DNA of 64,000 nt, from contig DEAA01000013.1 in assembly GCA_002346545.1 (NCBI GenBank), positions 1 through 64,000 of the forward strand. The letters run 5' to 3'. The notes under the pieces were generated by a model. That model searched no databases, was not told the DNA's origin, and was given only the letters and a program-made list of their open reading frames with translations. Shown one piece after another: positions 8,670-17,238 of the stretch (the stretch's first letter is position 1; the number at the start of each line of letters is the position of its first letter). Origin of the DNA: Acidobacteria bacterium UBA2994. Lineage in GTDB: Bacteria; Acidobacteriota; Vicinamibacteria; Vicinamibacterales; UBA8438. The position numbers and the translations under genes were made by a program.

Positions 8670-9050
8670 TCAGCTGACTTCTACGTAAGTACCCGTCCAC
8701 GACCCGTCCGCGTGATTCAGGATTCCTTCGGTCCTAAGTTTTCGTCCATCCGACAGGTCATGATTCAGCTTAATCCGCACGCGGAGTTCCATGCCGATCC
8801 GTTCAAACGTGCCATGGGCGATATCTGCGAGAACCGTTCCATCCTCAAGAATGGTCTTGGCGACCCAGGTACAAGTGCCGGAGCTTGCGCCGCCCTCGCT
8901 AAGTGGCTGGCTATAGCTAAGGCTCCCCAATGGGGCATTGAACTCAGTCGCGCTGCCTTCAAATGAGGTGACGTGAGTGAGGACGCCCGGTGAGGTCTCG
9001 GTGAGCGTGAAGCCCGTTCGGGTGAAGCTGTATTCTCCAGAGCTGGCCAC
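8670..9050 (-). CDS. Hypothetical protein, beta-rich
   Basis: The 126-residue product is not recognised. It starts with GTG at 9050, 8 nt after GAGGAGA, so translation is well supported. The sequence is rich in Thr, Ser and Gly with alternating hydrophobics (TGFTLTETSPG, DGTVLADIAHGTFERIGMEL, DGSWTGTYVEVS), suggesting an all-beta barrel-like fold. A DG-V---G pattern also occurs in the unknown protein at 10754-11164, so the two may share a fold, but identity is low. No signal peptide is seen. Confidence 0.55.
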   Translation of the reverse strand: MASSGEYSFTRTGFTLTETSPGVLTHVTSFEGSATEFNAPLGSLSYSQPLSEGGASSGTCTWVAKTILEDGTVLADIAHGTFERIGMELRVRIKLNHDLSDGRKLRTEGILNHADGSWTGTYVEVS

Positions 9051-9119
9051 AGTGGTCTCCTCTTGAGTGTGTTCGTGAAGTCAGCACGCAGGCTCTCAGT
9101 AGACAGCTCGTCCTCACGC

Positions 9120-9878
9120 TTAGTCGCCAGCTGAATAATTAAGGTCTGGTCTACTCCGCCAATTTGTGCGCTCAGTTCTGACGCTAAAGGAATTACCACT
9201 GAGAGCGCCCTGGATAACACTTCGGTTCTCTTCGCGGTGCTCGTAGTAGTCAGCCGCGTCAAGGGCAGGGTAGAACACGGAATACGCATTGCCGCTTCCC
9301 CCAAGAACCGTCCTCGCCACAAAGCGAGGTTGATCGCTCCCAGCCGCCCGAAGTGCTGCACTTACGCCAGCCATCGACTCCATGGCGGCTTGTCTGGTCC
9401 CCGGTCGCGCATAGATCTTGATCTGATGTGTAAACATTCCTTCGCCCTGGGCGACCCTCGGGTTGTCCGGCCGGTAAAAAAGTTCTGGCATCGGCGCAGA
9501 GATCTCTCTCCAGAAGCGGTTGACAGTGTCAGGTATCCCTGAATTACCACCTCCAGGGCGAGCGTCAAACCACTCGGTCCGCGCTGCCATGTCGGACCAG
9601 CCGTTCGGTAAAGCAATGCCGATTCGGGCCACGTTCGTTTCGCTAATCCATACGGTCTCGTTCCACGGATAGTCCTCTGACTCGCGGTACTCGATGGCTC
9701 GTTGGCGAGCCTCTTCCCAGGCAGAGACTTCACCGGGCTTAATCTGCATATACATCGAAAGATATAACCCCTGCGTTTGCCCCTCATTAGTCTGTGCGCC
9801 ATCTGGCGAACAGCCAATCAGAGCGACTGATGTCAGCAAGGCAAGAGTGAGATAGATTCTTGAAAAAGAACGAGTCAT
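9120..9878 (-). CDS. Hypothetical lipoprotein, paralogue of next gene upstream
   Basis: The 252-residue protein begins with a lipoprotein signal peptide (SVALIGC lipobox) and is otherwise of unknown family. Blocks shared with the neighbouring 9915-10658 product are YMQIKPGEVSAWEEAR, a W-E-x-V-x-I-S-E-x-N-V-x-R segment, a LPNGWSD segment, TVNRFWREI and a C-terminal FYPALDAADYY. The start is ATG 9878, with GGAGG 8 nt upstream. The repeated ALPNG/RFW/FYP pattern and pairwise length agreement make a tandem duplication likely. The protein is predicted to be anchored in the envelope facing the periplasm. Confidence 0.65.
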   Translation of the reverse strand: MTRSFSRIYLTLALLTSVALIGCSPDGAQTNEGQTQGLYLSMYMQIKPGEVSAWEEARQRAIEYRESEDYPWNETVWISETNVARIGIALPNGWSDMAARTEWFDARPGGGNSGIPDTVNRFWREISAPMPELFYRPDNPRVAQGEGMFTHQIKIYARPGTRQAAMESMAGVSAALRAAGSDQPRFVARTVLGGSGNAYSVFYPALDAADYYEHREENRSVIQGALSGNSFSVRTERTNWRSRPDLNYSAGD

Positions 9879-9914
9879 TGAGAGCCTCCGCAAAAAGTGT
9901 CGGTGTGAGCTGAG

Positions 9915-10658
9915 TTAGTCCTCGGGCACGAAATCGAGATCTCGTAGTCGCGTCCAGTTTCTGACCACGGTTCTCTGTACCGCTCCGGGCGTCCGCTCGC
10001 CGCGAAGACTCTCAAAAATCGGTTGCAGCGCCTCTCGTCCGCCGTAGTAGGCGGCAGCACTTTCTGCTGGATAAAAAATACTGAAGTGGGGGCTTCCGCC
10101 CATGACTCCGCTCATCACAAACCGTGCCTGAGCGATGCCGGCCTCCTCGAACGCCGAAGACACGCGGGCCATGGAGTCTCGCAGAGCCTGTCCATGACCA
10201 GGGGCACCATAAAGACGACGTTCTTGAAGGAAGTTTGTCGTGCTCGGTTCATACCCACTTGGACGATAGGCTAATTCAGGCCGTGTGCGTGTCAGTTCGT
10301 TCCAGAACCGCGAAACTGTATTCGCAAAGGTTCCAGAGCGAGGGTTGTCTCTGCGCCATGCTCGGCGTGCCTCTATGTCAGAGAAGCCGTTCGGCAGTCG
10401 TATGCTCAGGCGAACGACGTTGTCTTCGCTGATCGTGACTCTTTCATCCCAGCTGTAGCCATGTTCCTGCAGATGCGCAATCTGTTGTTGGCGCCCTTCT
10501 ATCCAGGCGTCTCGTTGGCCAGGCGCAATCTGTGCGTACAGGCGCATTACCATCATGCCTTCATCATTGGTCTGGGCGTCAGCTGCCGTCGGCCCCATGA
10601 GCACGAACGGTAGCCCGAGGAGGGAGCAAAAAACGTGTTTGGTGATGTGCTTAATCAT
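9915..10658 (-). CDS. Hypothetical exported protein, tandem paralogue
   Basis: The 247-residue product has a signal peptide (hydrophobic LLGLPFVLMG then TAADAQ) rather than a lipobox, and aligns along its whole length with the 9120-9878 lipoprotein: LYAQIAPGQRDAWIEGR, YSWDERVTISEDNVVRLSIR, RLPNGFSDIEARRAW, TVSRFWNEL and FYPAESAAAYY. ATG 10658 is preferred over an upstream in-frame ATG because it starts the signal peptide. The genes are 36 bp apart on the same strand. No family can be named; the duplicate differs in membrane anchoring. Confidence 0.65.
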   Translation of the reverse strand: MIKHITKHVFCSLLGLPFVLMGPTAADAQTNDEGMMVMRLYAQIAPGQRDAWIEGRQQQIAHLQEHGYSWDERVTISEDNVVRLSIRLPNGFSDIEARRAWRRDNPRSGTFANTVSRFWNELTRTRPELAYRPSGYEPSTTNFLQERRLYGAPGHGQALRDSMARVSSAFEEAGIAQARFVMSGVMGGSPHFSIFYPAESAAAYYGGREALQPIFESLRGERTPGAVQRTVVRNWTRLRDLDFVPED

Positions 10659-10753
10659 GATGTCTCGCAAGCATGGATATCCGTAGTCTTTAGAGCCAGA
10701 AGCCATTCAATGACACGAGCGTCTCTTCGCGTGCGTGTCCTTACTGCCCTGAA

Positions 10754-11164
10754 CTATTTCCATTCCCAGCACTTGTTCACGGCAGTTCCATCCGGCGCCA
10801 CGTCGTATTCCCCAGCCAGGCCAACATGGTTCAGGTCGGCGAACCGCGGAGCGTCTGTATGGACAAACAGCATCGTGGCAAAGTGGGTTGATCCGTCTTC
10901 GCCGGCGGCCTTCGCTGCACCACGGCCTGTGACCGTCAGGACTTCACCGTCCACGGTTGTCATGACTGCCGTGCCCTCCCCGTAGACCGAACCGTCCGGC
11001 CTCGCCAGTGCCGTGTATGTCCATTTCGTCGTCTCTTCGACGCCTCGGATCGTGCCCTTGAGCGTGAGTGAAATCTCGTTCTTGATGCCGTGTTCGTCAT
11101 TCGACAGTTCACGGACAGCGTCTATGGTTCCGGTCTCGTCGAGAATAAGGTTTCCAAGTGCCAT
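10754..11164 (-). CDS. Hypothetical protein
   Basis: The 136-residue protein is not recognised. The start at ATG 11164 is supported by AAGGAGA 7 nt upstream. Sequence features are a KWTYTALARPDGSVYGEGT segment with regular alternation, a conserved-looking GEVLTVTGRGAAKAAGEDGS loop and a C-terminal NKCWEWK. It appears cytosolic and mostly beta. It is the first gene of a run of minus-strand genes down to 7363 and could share their promoter. Confidence 0.55.
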   Translation of the reverse strand: MALGNLILDETGTIDAVRELSNDEHGIKNEISLTLKGTIRGVEETTKWTYTALARPDGSVYGEGTAVMTTVDGEVLTVTGRGAAKAAGEDGSTHFATMLFVHTDAPRFADLNHVGLAGEYDVAPDGTAVNKCWEWK

Positions 11165-11866
11165 GTTGCCGTCTCCTTCCAGGGGATACGTGAGGGCCTG
11201 TCCGGCAGGCCACAGTTTGGCGCGGCAAAAGCGCCACACCAGCTTTATCTTGCCGGAGGCGGAACTGCCGCCCGCGGGTTCTCGCCAAGCGCATGTTTCG
11301 ACGCCAAGCTCAAGGCCGAAACAGCGTCTACGAACGCGCTACCTTTGAGAGCGAATTCATCATAGCAGAAGAGGTGCAAATGGAGGTGAGCCGGAAGACT
11401 GGCACCGGAGGCAACATCCTGGGCGACAGTGGCAAGAGGGGACGTTGAATTAGAACGGGTGATTGTTCTAATGGCGAATGGTTTGACGTGCCCTCGCAAT
11501 TGAGCAGCAGTGATAGGCGGACCAACTCTGAGCTCAGCGCTTGGTGTTGACGGAACTATGACGGGGCGATCGCGCGATGGGGATCAGTGAGCGGCGGCCC
11601 TGGCCGTGGTCAAGATAAGTGCGTCCGTGCTGCGCTATCAGCCGGCGCTGGACTGCAACCGAGGGCTGCGGGCGCGGACCGTCCCCTCGTGCATTAGCAT
11701 CGTCGGTAGGGGGTCGGTTTGTCTGAAGCTGCGACCCTCTCGCGCGCGCAGTTTGCCGCGCACCTTACGTAGGGACAACGGAGCATGGTCACCGTTGGGC
11801 TCTAGACCGATGCGCTACTGACGGTGGGGGGTGTCGAGTTCTCGCTCATTCGAGCGACGAACGGTG
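11165..11866. other. Long non-coding gap with an interrupted palindrome
   Basis: About 700 bases contain no supported gene; short open frames on both strands have no ribosome-binding site and no recognisable product. The clearest structure is the inverted repeat at 11449-11472. The part from 11500 to 11866 could be decayed coding sequence, but nothing in it is identifiable. No tRNA or small RNA is recognised. Confidence 0.45.
11449..11472. repeat. Interrupted palindrome, 8-bp arms, 8-bp spacer
   Basis: The arms ATTAGAAC (11449-11456) and GTTCTAAT (11465-11472) are perfect inverted repeats separated by 8 bp. There is no T-tract after either arm, so it does not look like a terminator; it fits an operator for a dimeric regulator or a short hairpin. 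It lies about 285 bp upstream of the gene starting at 11164. Confidence 0.5.
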
Positions 11867-12268
11867 CTAATCCACGAAGGCGGCTGTCACCAACTCCGTG
11901 TCAAGGTATTCCGTCCACTTCTTGATCCGGCCATCATGCACCTCGATGACAAAACAGTAGGTGTTGTTGTACGACCGTCCGGTCTTCGTTCGAGCCGTCC
12001 CTTGCACCTGTGCGACTACGGTATTCCCTTCCGCGATCGTGTTCTGGACCTCTCCACGAATGCCATTCTCGTCGAGCTGCTCTCCGAGACGCCCAAATAA
12101 ACGCGAGGCGAGGTCGTCTTTCCCGACGTAGGTCCCGGAATAGATGGTCTGGCCGATGATCGTCCACTGCACGTCGTCAGCAAAGCAGTCGAAGAACCCT
12201 GGCATGTCTCCAGCAGAGAGCGCCGCGAACGTCCGTACGACCAGATCTCGGTTTGCCTCAACAGTCAT
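11867..12268 (-). CDS. SnoaL-like/NTF2-fold protein
   Basis: The 133-residue protein is a typical SnoaL-like cone-barrel protein: NRDLVVRTFAALSAGDMPGF at the start, a FADDVQWTI segment, then VVAQVQGTARTKTGRSYNN, and a YCFVIEVHDGRIKKWTEYLD end. Members include polyketide cyclases, limonene-epoxide hydrolases and many uncharacterised proteins; nothing here tells which. ATG 12268 begins the domain. It is monocistronic as far as visible and stands near another NTF2-fold gene, the broken one at 7824-8252, without close similarity. Confidence 0.8.
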   Translation of the reverse strand: MTVEANRDLVVRTFAALSAGDMPGFFDCFADDVQWTIIGQTIYSGTYVGKDDLASRLFGRLGEQLDENGIRGEVQNTIAEGNTVVAQVQGTARTKTGRSYNNTYCFVIEVHDGRIKKWTEYLDTELVTAAFVD

Positions 12269-12576
12269 ATAGATTCCACTTTCTGTGCGACCAATCTTTC
12301 GACGCAACACCCATGCCTAGCGAGTTCTATTCGTCATCGAGCCATTCGGCTCTGCAGTCGATCGCAGCGGAGCGTTCTAGTGGTCGTCTGACATCCTCGT
12401 TGCGTTGGAGCACGTCCTTTCTGCTCCCGCCTCCTACTGTATCGCCTTTGGGGGCTTGCCGCGGGGGCCGAACGTGCGGATTAGTGAAGCCATGTGCAGC
12501 CGGGAACAGCCTGGTCCGCCGGCGGCCGTCTGAGAGTGTCGCACCCCTGCTCGGCGCGCCAGCGCCAGGCGTGTTC
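12269..12576. other. Intergenic region, nothing recognised
   Basis: The 308-bp gap between two minus-strand genes has no supported coding frame. A GGCGC-rich self-complementary patch at about 12552-12570 could form a hairpin, just past the end of the cupin gene, but it has no T-tract. Confidence 0.4.
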
Positions 12577-13056
12577 TCAGTCCTGATCTACTAGCGGTAG
12601 AAAGATCGAGATCCGGTCCTCATCACCCACCGCCCGCGAGATGTGGCCCTGGCCGGTGGTGTCTTCGGCCAGTAGGATGTGACCGGGTCCGAGCGTGACG
12701 GTCGAGCCGTCGCCGATCACGATCTCGCTCGTGCCGCTCAGCGTGATCACAAACTGCTTACGCGGGGCCGGGTGCCAGTCGATGAAATACTCCGGTGATG
12801 TGCGGCGGAACTGCACGCTGCTGATGTCGATGGGTTCGCTCATCTCCGTGAAGCTGTTGGTCCGGGTGAGCGACGGCTCCATTTCCTCGGCGTGCGTCTT
12901 TCCGTCGTCGCCGGTGTAGATTCGCGTGAACTTGATCGGCGTGCGCTCCTGCGCGAGCGCGTGGGTGTCACTGGTCCAGTGCACGCTAACGATGGCGAGC
13001 GTCGGAATCCAGCCGAGAGCGAGCACAGCGAGGGCAATGCGGCGCGGCAGGGTCAT
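12577..13056 (-). CDS. Exported cupin-domain protein
   Basis: The 159-residue protein has an N-terminal membrane/signal segment (ALAVLALGWIPTLAIVSV) and a single cupin barrel: FIDWHPAPRKQFVITLSGTS (first motif with the His and the Glu position changed to Gln), then IGDGSTVTLGPGHILLAEDT and GQGHISR (second motif with His). Such small cupins can bind a metal; the substrate is unknown. ATG 13056 follows GGAGG by 8 nt. It is 23 bp downstream of the histidine phosphatase gene and may share its transcript. Confidence 0.75.
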   Translation of the reverse strand: MTLPRRIALAVLALGWIPTLAIVSVHWTSDTHALAQERTPIKFTRIYTGDDGKTHAEEMEPSLTRTNSFTEMSEPIDISSVQFRRTSPEYFIDWHPAPRKQFVITLSGTSEIVIGDGSTVTLGPGHILLAEDTTGQGHISRAVGDEDRISIFLPLVDQD

Positions 13057-13079
13057 GGTTGGAACCTCCGCGTCCTAGG

Positions 13080-13670
13080 CTACTGGCTTTGGCGCTCGTC
13101 TTCCAGATGCGCGGTACACCCCGCGAGGCGGACGGTCCATGGCGGGCGAGGCTCGATCTCGGTGAGGGAGGCGTTGACGAACCAGTCGAGCGGGGCCTCC
13201 CCGGGCGTGGGTTGCAAGTGGAATTCGGCCAGCGCCCGACAGACGAGGCCGTGAGTCACGACTGCCACGGGACCGTCGTGTCCCGAGGCCACCTCAGTGA
13301 CATGGGTCCACAGCGACGCTACTCGTGTCCGAAACTCGACCCAGGGCTCGCAGTCGGTTGCGTCGCAGGCCGGTCCGTAGAAGAAGTGTTCCACGTCCTC
13401 ATACGGACGTCCGGCGAGGCCGGCCAGTCCGCGCTCGCGCAGGATCGTCAGTGAGTCGATCGGGATGTCGCCAGTGGGGGACAGGGCGGCGGCGGTCTGG
13501 CAGGCGCGGTGGTAATCGCTGGACAAGATCCGTCGCAGGCCGACACTGGCCAGTCTCGCGCCGAGTTGCCGCGCCTGCCATTGCCCATGGTCTGACAGTG
13601 GCGTGTCCGGTGTCTGCACGACCCGGGCCGCGTTCCCTTCCGTCTGGCCGTGTCGAATCAGGTAGATCAT
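13080..13670 (-). CDS. Histidine phosphatase family protein
   Basis: The 196-residue protein belongs to the phosphoglycerate-mutase-like histidine phosphatases. The N-terminal RHGQTEGN places the phospho-accepting His at residue 7; SSDYHRACQTA, LRERGLAGLAGRPYEDV (acid) and VVTHGLVCRAL with the second catalytic His complete the active site. The family dephosphorylates small metabolites or proteins; the specific substrate is unknown. It is divergent from the MFS gene that starts 72 bp away. Confidence 0.85.
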   Translation of the reverse strand: MIYLIRHGQTEGNAARVVQTPDTPLSDHGQWQARQLGARLASVGLRRILSSDYHRACQTAAALSPTGDIPIDSLTILRERGLAGLAGRPYEDVEHFFYGPACDATDCEPWVEFRTRVASLWTHVTEVASGHDGPVAVVTHGLVCRALAEFHLQPTPGEAPLDWFVNASLTEIEPRPPWTVRLAGCTAHLEDERQSQ

Positions 13671-13742
13671 CTATCTGGGGTGTGACGAAGCGCCCGGCAT
13701 TGTACTCAGCCTGCGGACGTTGTGCGTGATACGTTGCCGAGC

Positions 13743-14975
13743 ATGTCGGGACCTCCGATGAACAACAAACACGTCGGCGCCTGGGCCTTGTTCGACTTCG
13801 CGAACTCCGTCTACCCGGCGGTGATGACCACCGCGGTGTTTCCGGTGTTCTACGTCAACGTCGTCATCGGTGACGACGGCGGGCTGGGGGAGTTGTGGTG
13901 GTCGCGGGCCGTCTCGCTGTCGGCACTGGTGGTGGCGGTCTCGTCGCCGTTGCTCGGCGCCGTCGCCGACCGCGGCGGAGCGCGCAAACGGTTCATGTTC
14001 GGCTATACCGCCGTCAGCCTGATCGCGGTGGCGATGATGTCCACCCTCGACCAGGGCATGGTGGTCCAGGGGTTCTTGCTGTTCGTGGTGGCCAACATCG
14101 GATTCGAGAGCGCGCTGGTGTTCTACAACGCCTACCTACCCGACATCGCGCCGCCCGAGAAGCAGGGCTGGGTGTCCGGGCTCGGCTTCGGCGTGGGCTA
14201 CCTGGGCTCGGCTCTCGGGTTGCTGATGGTCATTCCGTTCGCAACCGATCGCATCGAACTCGTTTGGCTGATGGTGTCCGGGTTTTTCCTGGTGTTCGCG
14301 TTGCCCGCCTTCGTAGTGCTTCCGAAGGACGCGCCGACCGAAATGACGATCGGTCAGGCGGCGCGGTGGGGTCTCACCAGCTTCCGTGAGATCGTGGGTG
14401 AGGTCTGGGCGCTGACCGATCTCCGTAACTTCCTGCTCGCGTTCTTCTTCTACATCGACGGCGTCCTGACCATTATCGTGATGGCCGGCGTGGTTGCCAC
14501 GGAAACCTTCGGGTTCGACCAGCAGGGCACGATCATTCTGTTTCTAGTCGTCCAGTTCTCGGCGCTCATTGGCGCTTTCTCGCTGGCACGTCCCACCGAT
14601 CGCCTGGGGCCGAAGAAGGTGCTGAACGGCGTCCTGGTGCTGTGGATATCGGTGAGCATCGCCGCCTACTTCATCCAGAGCCAGGTGCTGTTCTACGCTA
14701 TGGCGGTGCTGGCTGGTCTCGGACTCGGGTCGGTGCAGTCGGCGAGCCGGGCTTTCCTGTCGTCGCTGATTCCGGACGGCAAAGAGGCCAGGATGTTCGG
14801 GTTCTATGCCCTGTGCGGCAAATCGTCGTCTGTGCTGGGGCCGATGCTCTTCGGCTACGTGACACTGTTCGCCGGCGGTAACCAGCGTCCCGCCTTCCTG
14901 GCCTTGACCGGGCTGTTCCTGCTGGGTCTCGTGCTGCTCCAGCGGGTGCCCGATCCTAGAGCTGTCTCCCGGTAG
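13743..14975 (+). CDS. MFS transporter, UMF1/Atg22 type
   Basis: The roughly 410-residue polytopic protein starts with VGAWALFDFANSVYPAVMTT, the signature of the Atg22-like UMF1 family of the major facilitator superfamily. The typical cytoplasmic loop VADRGGARKRFMFGY follows the second hydrophobic block, and RPTDRLGPKKV lies between the halves. Bacterial members are poorly characterised, with nucleoside or amino-acid efflux proposed. Alternative starts are GTG 13722 and ATG 13758; ATG 13743 is a compromise, as none has a strong ribosome-binding site. It converges with the gene ending at 14982, leaving only 6 bp between. Confidence 0.85.
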   Translation: MSGPPMNNKHVGAWALFDFANSVYPAVMTTAVFPVFYVNVVIGDDGGLGELWWSRAVSLSALVVAVSSPLLGAVADRGGARKRFMFGYTAVSLIAVAMMSTLDQGMVVQGFLLFVVANIGFESALVFYNAYLPDIAPPEKQGWVSGLGFGVGYLGSALGLLMVIPFATDRIELVWLMVSGFFLVFALPAFVVLPKDAPTEMTIGQAARWGLTSFREIVGEVWALTDLRNFLLAFFFYIDGVLTIIVMAGVVATETFGFDQQGTIILFLVVQFSALIGAFSLARPTDRLGPKKVLNGVLVLWISVSIAAYFIQSQVLFYAMAVLAGLGLGSVQSASRAFLSSLIPDGKEARMFGFYALCGKSSSVLGPMLFGYVTLFAGGNQRPAFLALTGLFLLGLVLLQRVPDPRAVSR

Positions 14976-14981
14976 CCGGCG

Positions 14982-15380
14982 CTATGCGTCGTCGGCCGGA
15001 GCCGGCGTGACCCCTTCGGCCTCGAACACCTGCCGCGCCAGCCGGAACGCCTCCACACCCGCCGGAATGCCGGCGTAGATGGCCACCTGCATCAGGGTGT
15101 CCCGGATCTCTTCGACGGAGCAGCCGTTCCTGATCGCGCCCCGGACGTGGGTCTTGAACTCGTCGCTCCGGTTCAGGGCCGAGATCATGGCCAGGTTGAT
15201 CAGGCTCCGCTGCTTGTCGCTCAGCGTTGGCCTAGTCCACACCTTGCCCCAGCAGTAATCGGTTACCAGCGCCTGAAACTCGGCGTTGAAGCTGTCCAGG
15301 CCAGTCAGCGCCTTGTCGACGTACTCGTCGCCGAGCACCCGACGTCTGGCCTCCAGCCCGGGTCTATCCAGTTGTGGCAT
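14982..15380 (-). CDS. Carboxymuconolactone decarboxylase family protein
   Basis: The 132-residue protein resembles 4-carboxymuconolactone decarboxylase (PcaC). It contains LSDKQRSLINLAMISALNR, HVRGAIRNGCSVEEIRDTLM and AIYAGIPAGVEAFRLAR, which are the family's conserved helices including the His and the Cys. PcaC decarboxylates 4-carboxymuconolactone in the protocatechuate branch of the beta-ketoadipate pathway, but no other pca gene is near, so another role is possible. It is divergent from the acyl-CoA dehydrogenase gene 86 bp away. Confidence 0.8.
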   Translation of the reverse strand: MPQLDRPGLEARRRVLGDEYVDKALTGLDSFNAEFQALVTDYCWGKVWTRPTLSDKQRSLINLAMISALNRSDEFKTHVRGAIRNGCSVEEIRDTLMQVAIYAGIPAGVEAFRLARQVFEAEGVTPAPADDA

Positions 15381-15466
15381 CTCATGGTCCTTTCTCGGGT
15401 CGTTGCGGCCCGCGAGTGTACCATCTGGGCGGTCGGCGTCGGAGGCGCTGACCGACGGAGGAAGCC

Positions 15467-16627
15467 GTGGATTTCAGATTAAGTGAAGAGCAGGAGGCGC
15501 TGCAGGCGGCTGCACGGCAGTTTGCGCGGGGAGAGGTGCTCAAGGTAGCCGAAGAGCTCGAACGCGACGCCCTGCCGCTGTCACGCGACTGGGTCAAGAA
15601 GTACGCCGAGATGGGCTTTCTCGGCATCAACGTGTCAACCGAGTACGGCGGCCTCGGTTTGGGAAACGTCGACGCGTTTTTGGTGCTGGAGGAGTTCGCC
15701 AAGATTTCTTCGGCGGTGGCGTTCCCGATCTTCGAGTCGGTCGCCGGGCCTGTCCACGCGCTGGCACACTTTGCCACCGACAGCGTCAAGCAGCGAGTCA
15801 TCCCAGCCGTGTGCCGTGGCGAACTGATTGTCGCCGTGGCGATGTCCGAGCCGGAGGCCGGTACCGCGCTGACGGATCTCCGCACCAGGGGTGAGATCAA
15901 GAACGACCGGATCAAGATAAACGGCGCTAAGCGGTGGTGTTCTGGCGGCGGTCATTCCGACACCTATCTGGTCTACTGTCGGCTGTCGAATGCCCCTGGT
16001 GCCAAGGGGATCGGCGCCGTGCTCGTCGACAAGGACACTCCGGGCCTGACCTTCGGTGAGCCTGAACGACTGATGGGGTTCCGGGGCATTCCTGATTCGG
16101 ACCTCTACTTCGATAATGTGGAGGTACCGGTCGAGCATCTCGTGGTGCCGGCCGGTGGTTTCCCGAAGCTGATGCAGGCGTTCGACCTGGAGCGGTGCGG
16201 AAATGCAACGATGGCACTTGGCCAGGCCTCTGGGGCTCTTGAAGAGGCGCTGGCCTGGGTCCAGGAGCGCGAGCAGTTCGGCAAGCCGATCGTCGAATTC
16301 CAGGCGGTGCAGCTCAGGTTGGCCGAGATGGCGATGAGGGTGGAAGCTTCGCGGCTGCTGATCTACCGCGCGGCGCAGAACGCCGAGAACGGGCTGCCGT
16401 CGATTGCCGATTCCAGCATCGCCAAGTGTGTGGCCAATGAGTCAGCGCGCGAAGTCACCAGCGCTGGCGTGCAGCTGATGGGTGGCTATGGCTACTCGAA
16501 GGACTACCCGATGGAACGCCGCATGCGCGACGCCTGGGGCTGGGGTATAGCCGGCGGCACCATTGACATCCAGAAGGTGAACATTGCGTCGGCGCTGGTT
16601 GGTCGCAGGTTCAACCAGCGTCGGTGA
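15467..16627 (+). CDS. Acyl-CoA dehydrogenase
   Basis: The 386-residue protein is a standard FAD-dependent acyl-CoA dehydrogenase that introduces a 2,3-double bond in acyl-CoAs and passes electrons to ETF. It shows DFRLSEEQEALQAAARQF at the N-terminus, VAVAMSEPEAGTALTDL for the flavin/substrate site, and QLMGGYGYSKDYPMERRMRD at the C-terminus. The chain length it prefers cannot be told. GTG 15467 is the start, with GGAGGAAG about 6 nt upstream. Together with nearby CMD, SDR and thiolase genes it forms an acyl-CoA catabolism neighbourhood. Confidence 0.92.
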   Translation: MDFRLSEEQEALQAAARQFARGEVLKVAEELERDALPLSRDWVKKYAEMGFLGINVSTEYGGLGLGNVDAFLVLEEFAKISSAVAFPIFESVAGPVHALAHFATDSVKQRVIPAVCRGELIVAVAMSEPEAGTALTDLRTRGEIKNDRIKINGAKRWCSGGGHSDTYLVYCRLSNAPGAKGIGAVLVDKDTPGLTFGEPERLMGFRGIPDSDLYFDNVEVPVEHLVVPAGGFPKLMQAFDLERCGNATMALGQASGALEEALAWVQEREQFGKPIVEFQAVQLRLAEMAMRVEASRLLIYRAAQNAENGLPSIADSSIAKCVANESAREVTSAGVQLMGGYGYSKDYPMERRMRDAWGWGIAGGTIDIQKVNIASALVGRRFNQRR

Positions 16628-16677
16628 CCGTCGGCCTGCGGACGAACGACGGCAAATGGAGGGACTAAAGTCACGCC

Positions 16678-17238
16678 CTATCGGAATTCCGGCAGTTCCT
16701 GCATGCCCGGCGAGAGAGCCGTCCGGGTGGCGTTCATCGTCATGGCCAGAAGTGAGTAGTAGCCGAGGATGCCGACCAGATCGATGACTCCCCGTTCGCC
16801 GAAGCGGTCGAAAGCCCGCGCGTAGGTCGGCTCGCTCACCTGCCGGGTGTCGAGTAGTTCCCTGCAGAGGCCGTAAAGCGCTATCTGATCCTCATCCAGA
16901 TCAGCTGGTGTGTCGCCCTGCTCGATCGCCTCGATGATGGCGGCTGAGACCCCGGCCTTGGCCGCTATCGGAGCATGGATGCCCCATTCGTAGCTCTGGC
17001 TCCAGTGCCGGGCGGTGACAAGGATGGCCAGCTCGCTCAGTCGCGGCGGGAGTGCGCTCCGATAGCGTAGGTATTCACCGACCCGCTGGGCGTGGCGCAG
17101 CAGCTCTGGGCTCCGGAGGAGCGGCACGAAGGGTCCCTCGAACTCGTCGGTTTTCCGGGTGTCCTTGTAGTCCTGGACCGCCTCGCGTTGGGCGTCGGTC
17201 ATCTCGGCATCTGGCATCGGCGGCATTCGGTCGGTCAC
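16678..17238 (-). CDS. Carboxymuconolactone decarboxylase/AhpD-fold protein
   Basis: The 186-residue product has the CMD/AhpD helical fold: PLLRSPELLRHAQRVGEYLR, LSELAILVTARHWSQSYEW and a GIHAPIAAKAGVSAAIIEAI segment. It has no CxxC pair, so it is not a peroxide-reducing AhpD; members like this are found with beta-oxidation-like pathways and have unknown substrates. The start is GTG 17238 with AAGGAG 6 nt upstream, a strong choice over a much longer open frame. It converges with the acyl-CoA dehydrogenase gene. Confidence 0.8.
   Translation of the reverse strand: MTDRMPPMPDAEMTDAQREAVQDYKDTRKTDEFEGPFVPLLRSPELLRHAQRVGEYLRYRSALPPRLSELAILVTARHWSQSYEWGIHAPIAAKAGVSAAIIEAIEQGDTPADLDEDQIALYGLCRELLDTRQVSEPTYARAFDRFGERGVIDLVGILGYYSLLAMTMNATRTALSPGMQELPEFR

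Noticed and set aside
11606..11821. Plus-strand frame of 71 codons in the 700-bp gap
   Set aside because: No ribosome-binding site, no recognisable family and a Cys/Arg/Ser-rich composition; treated as non-coding.
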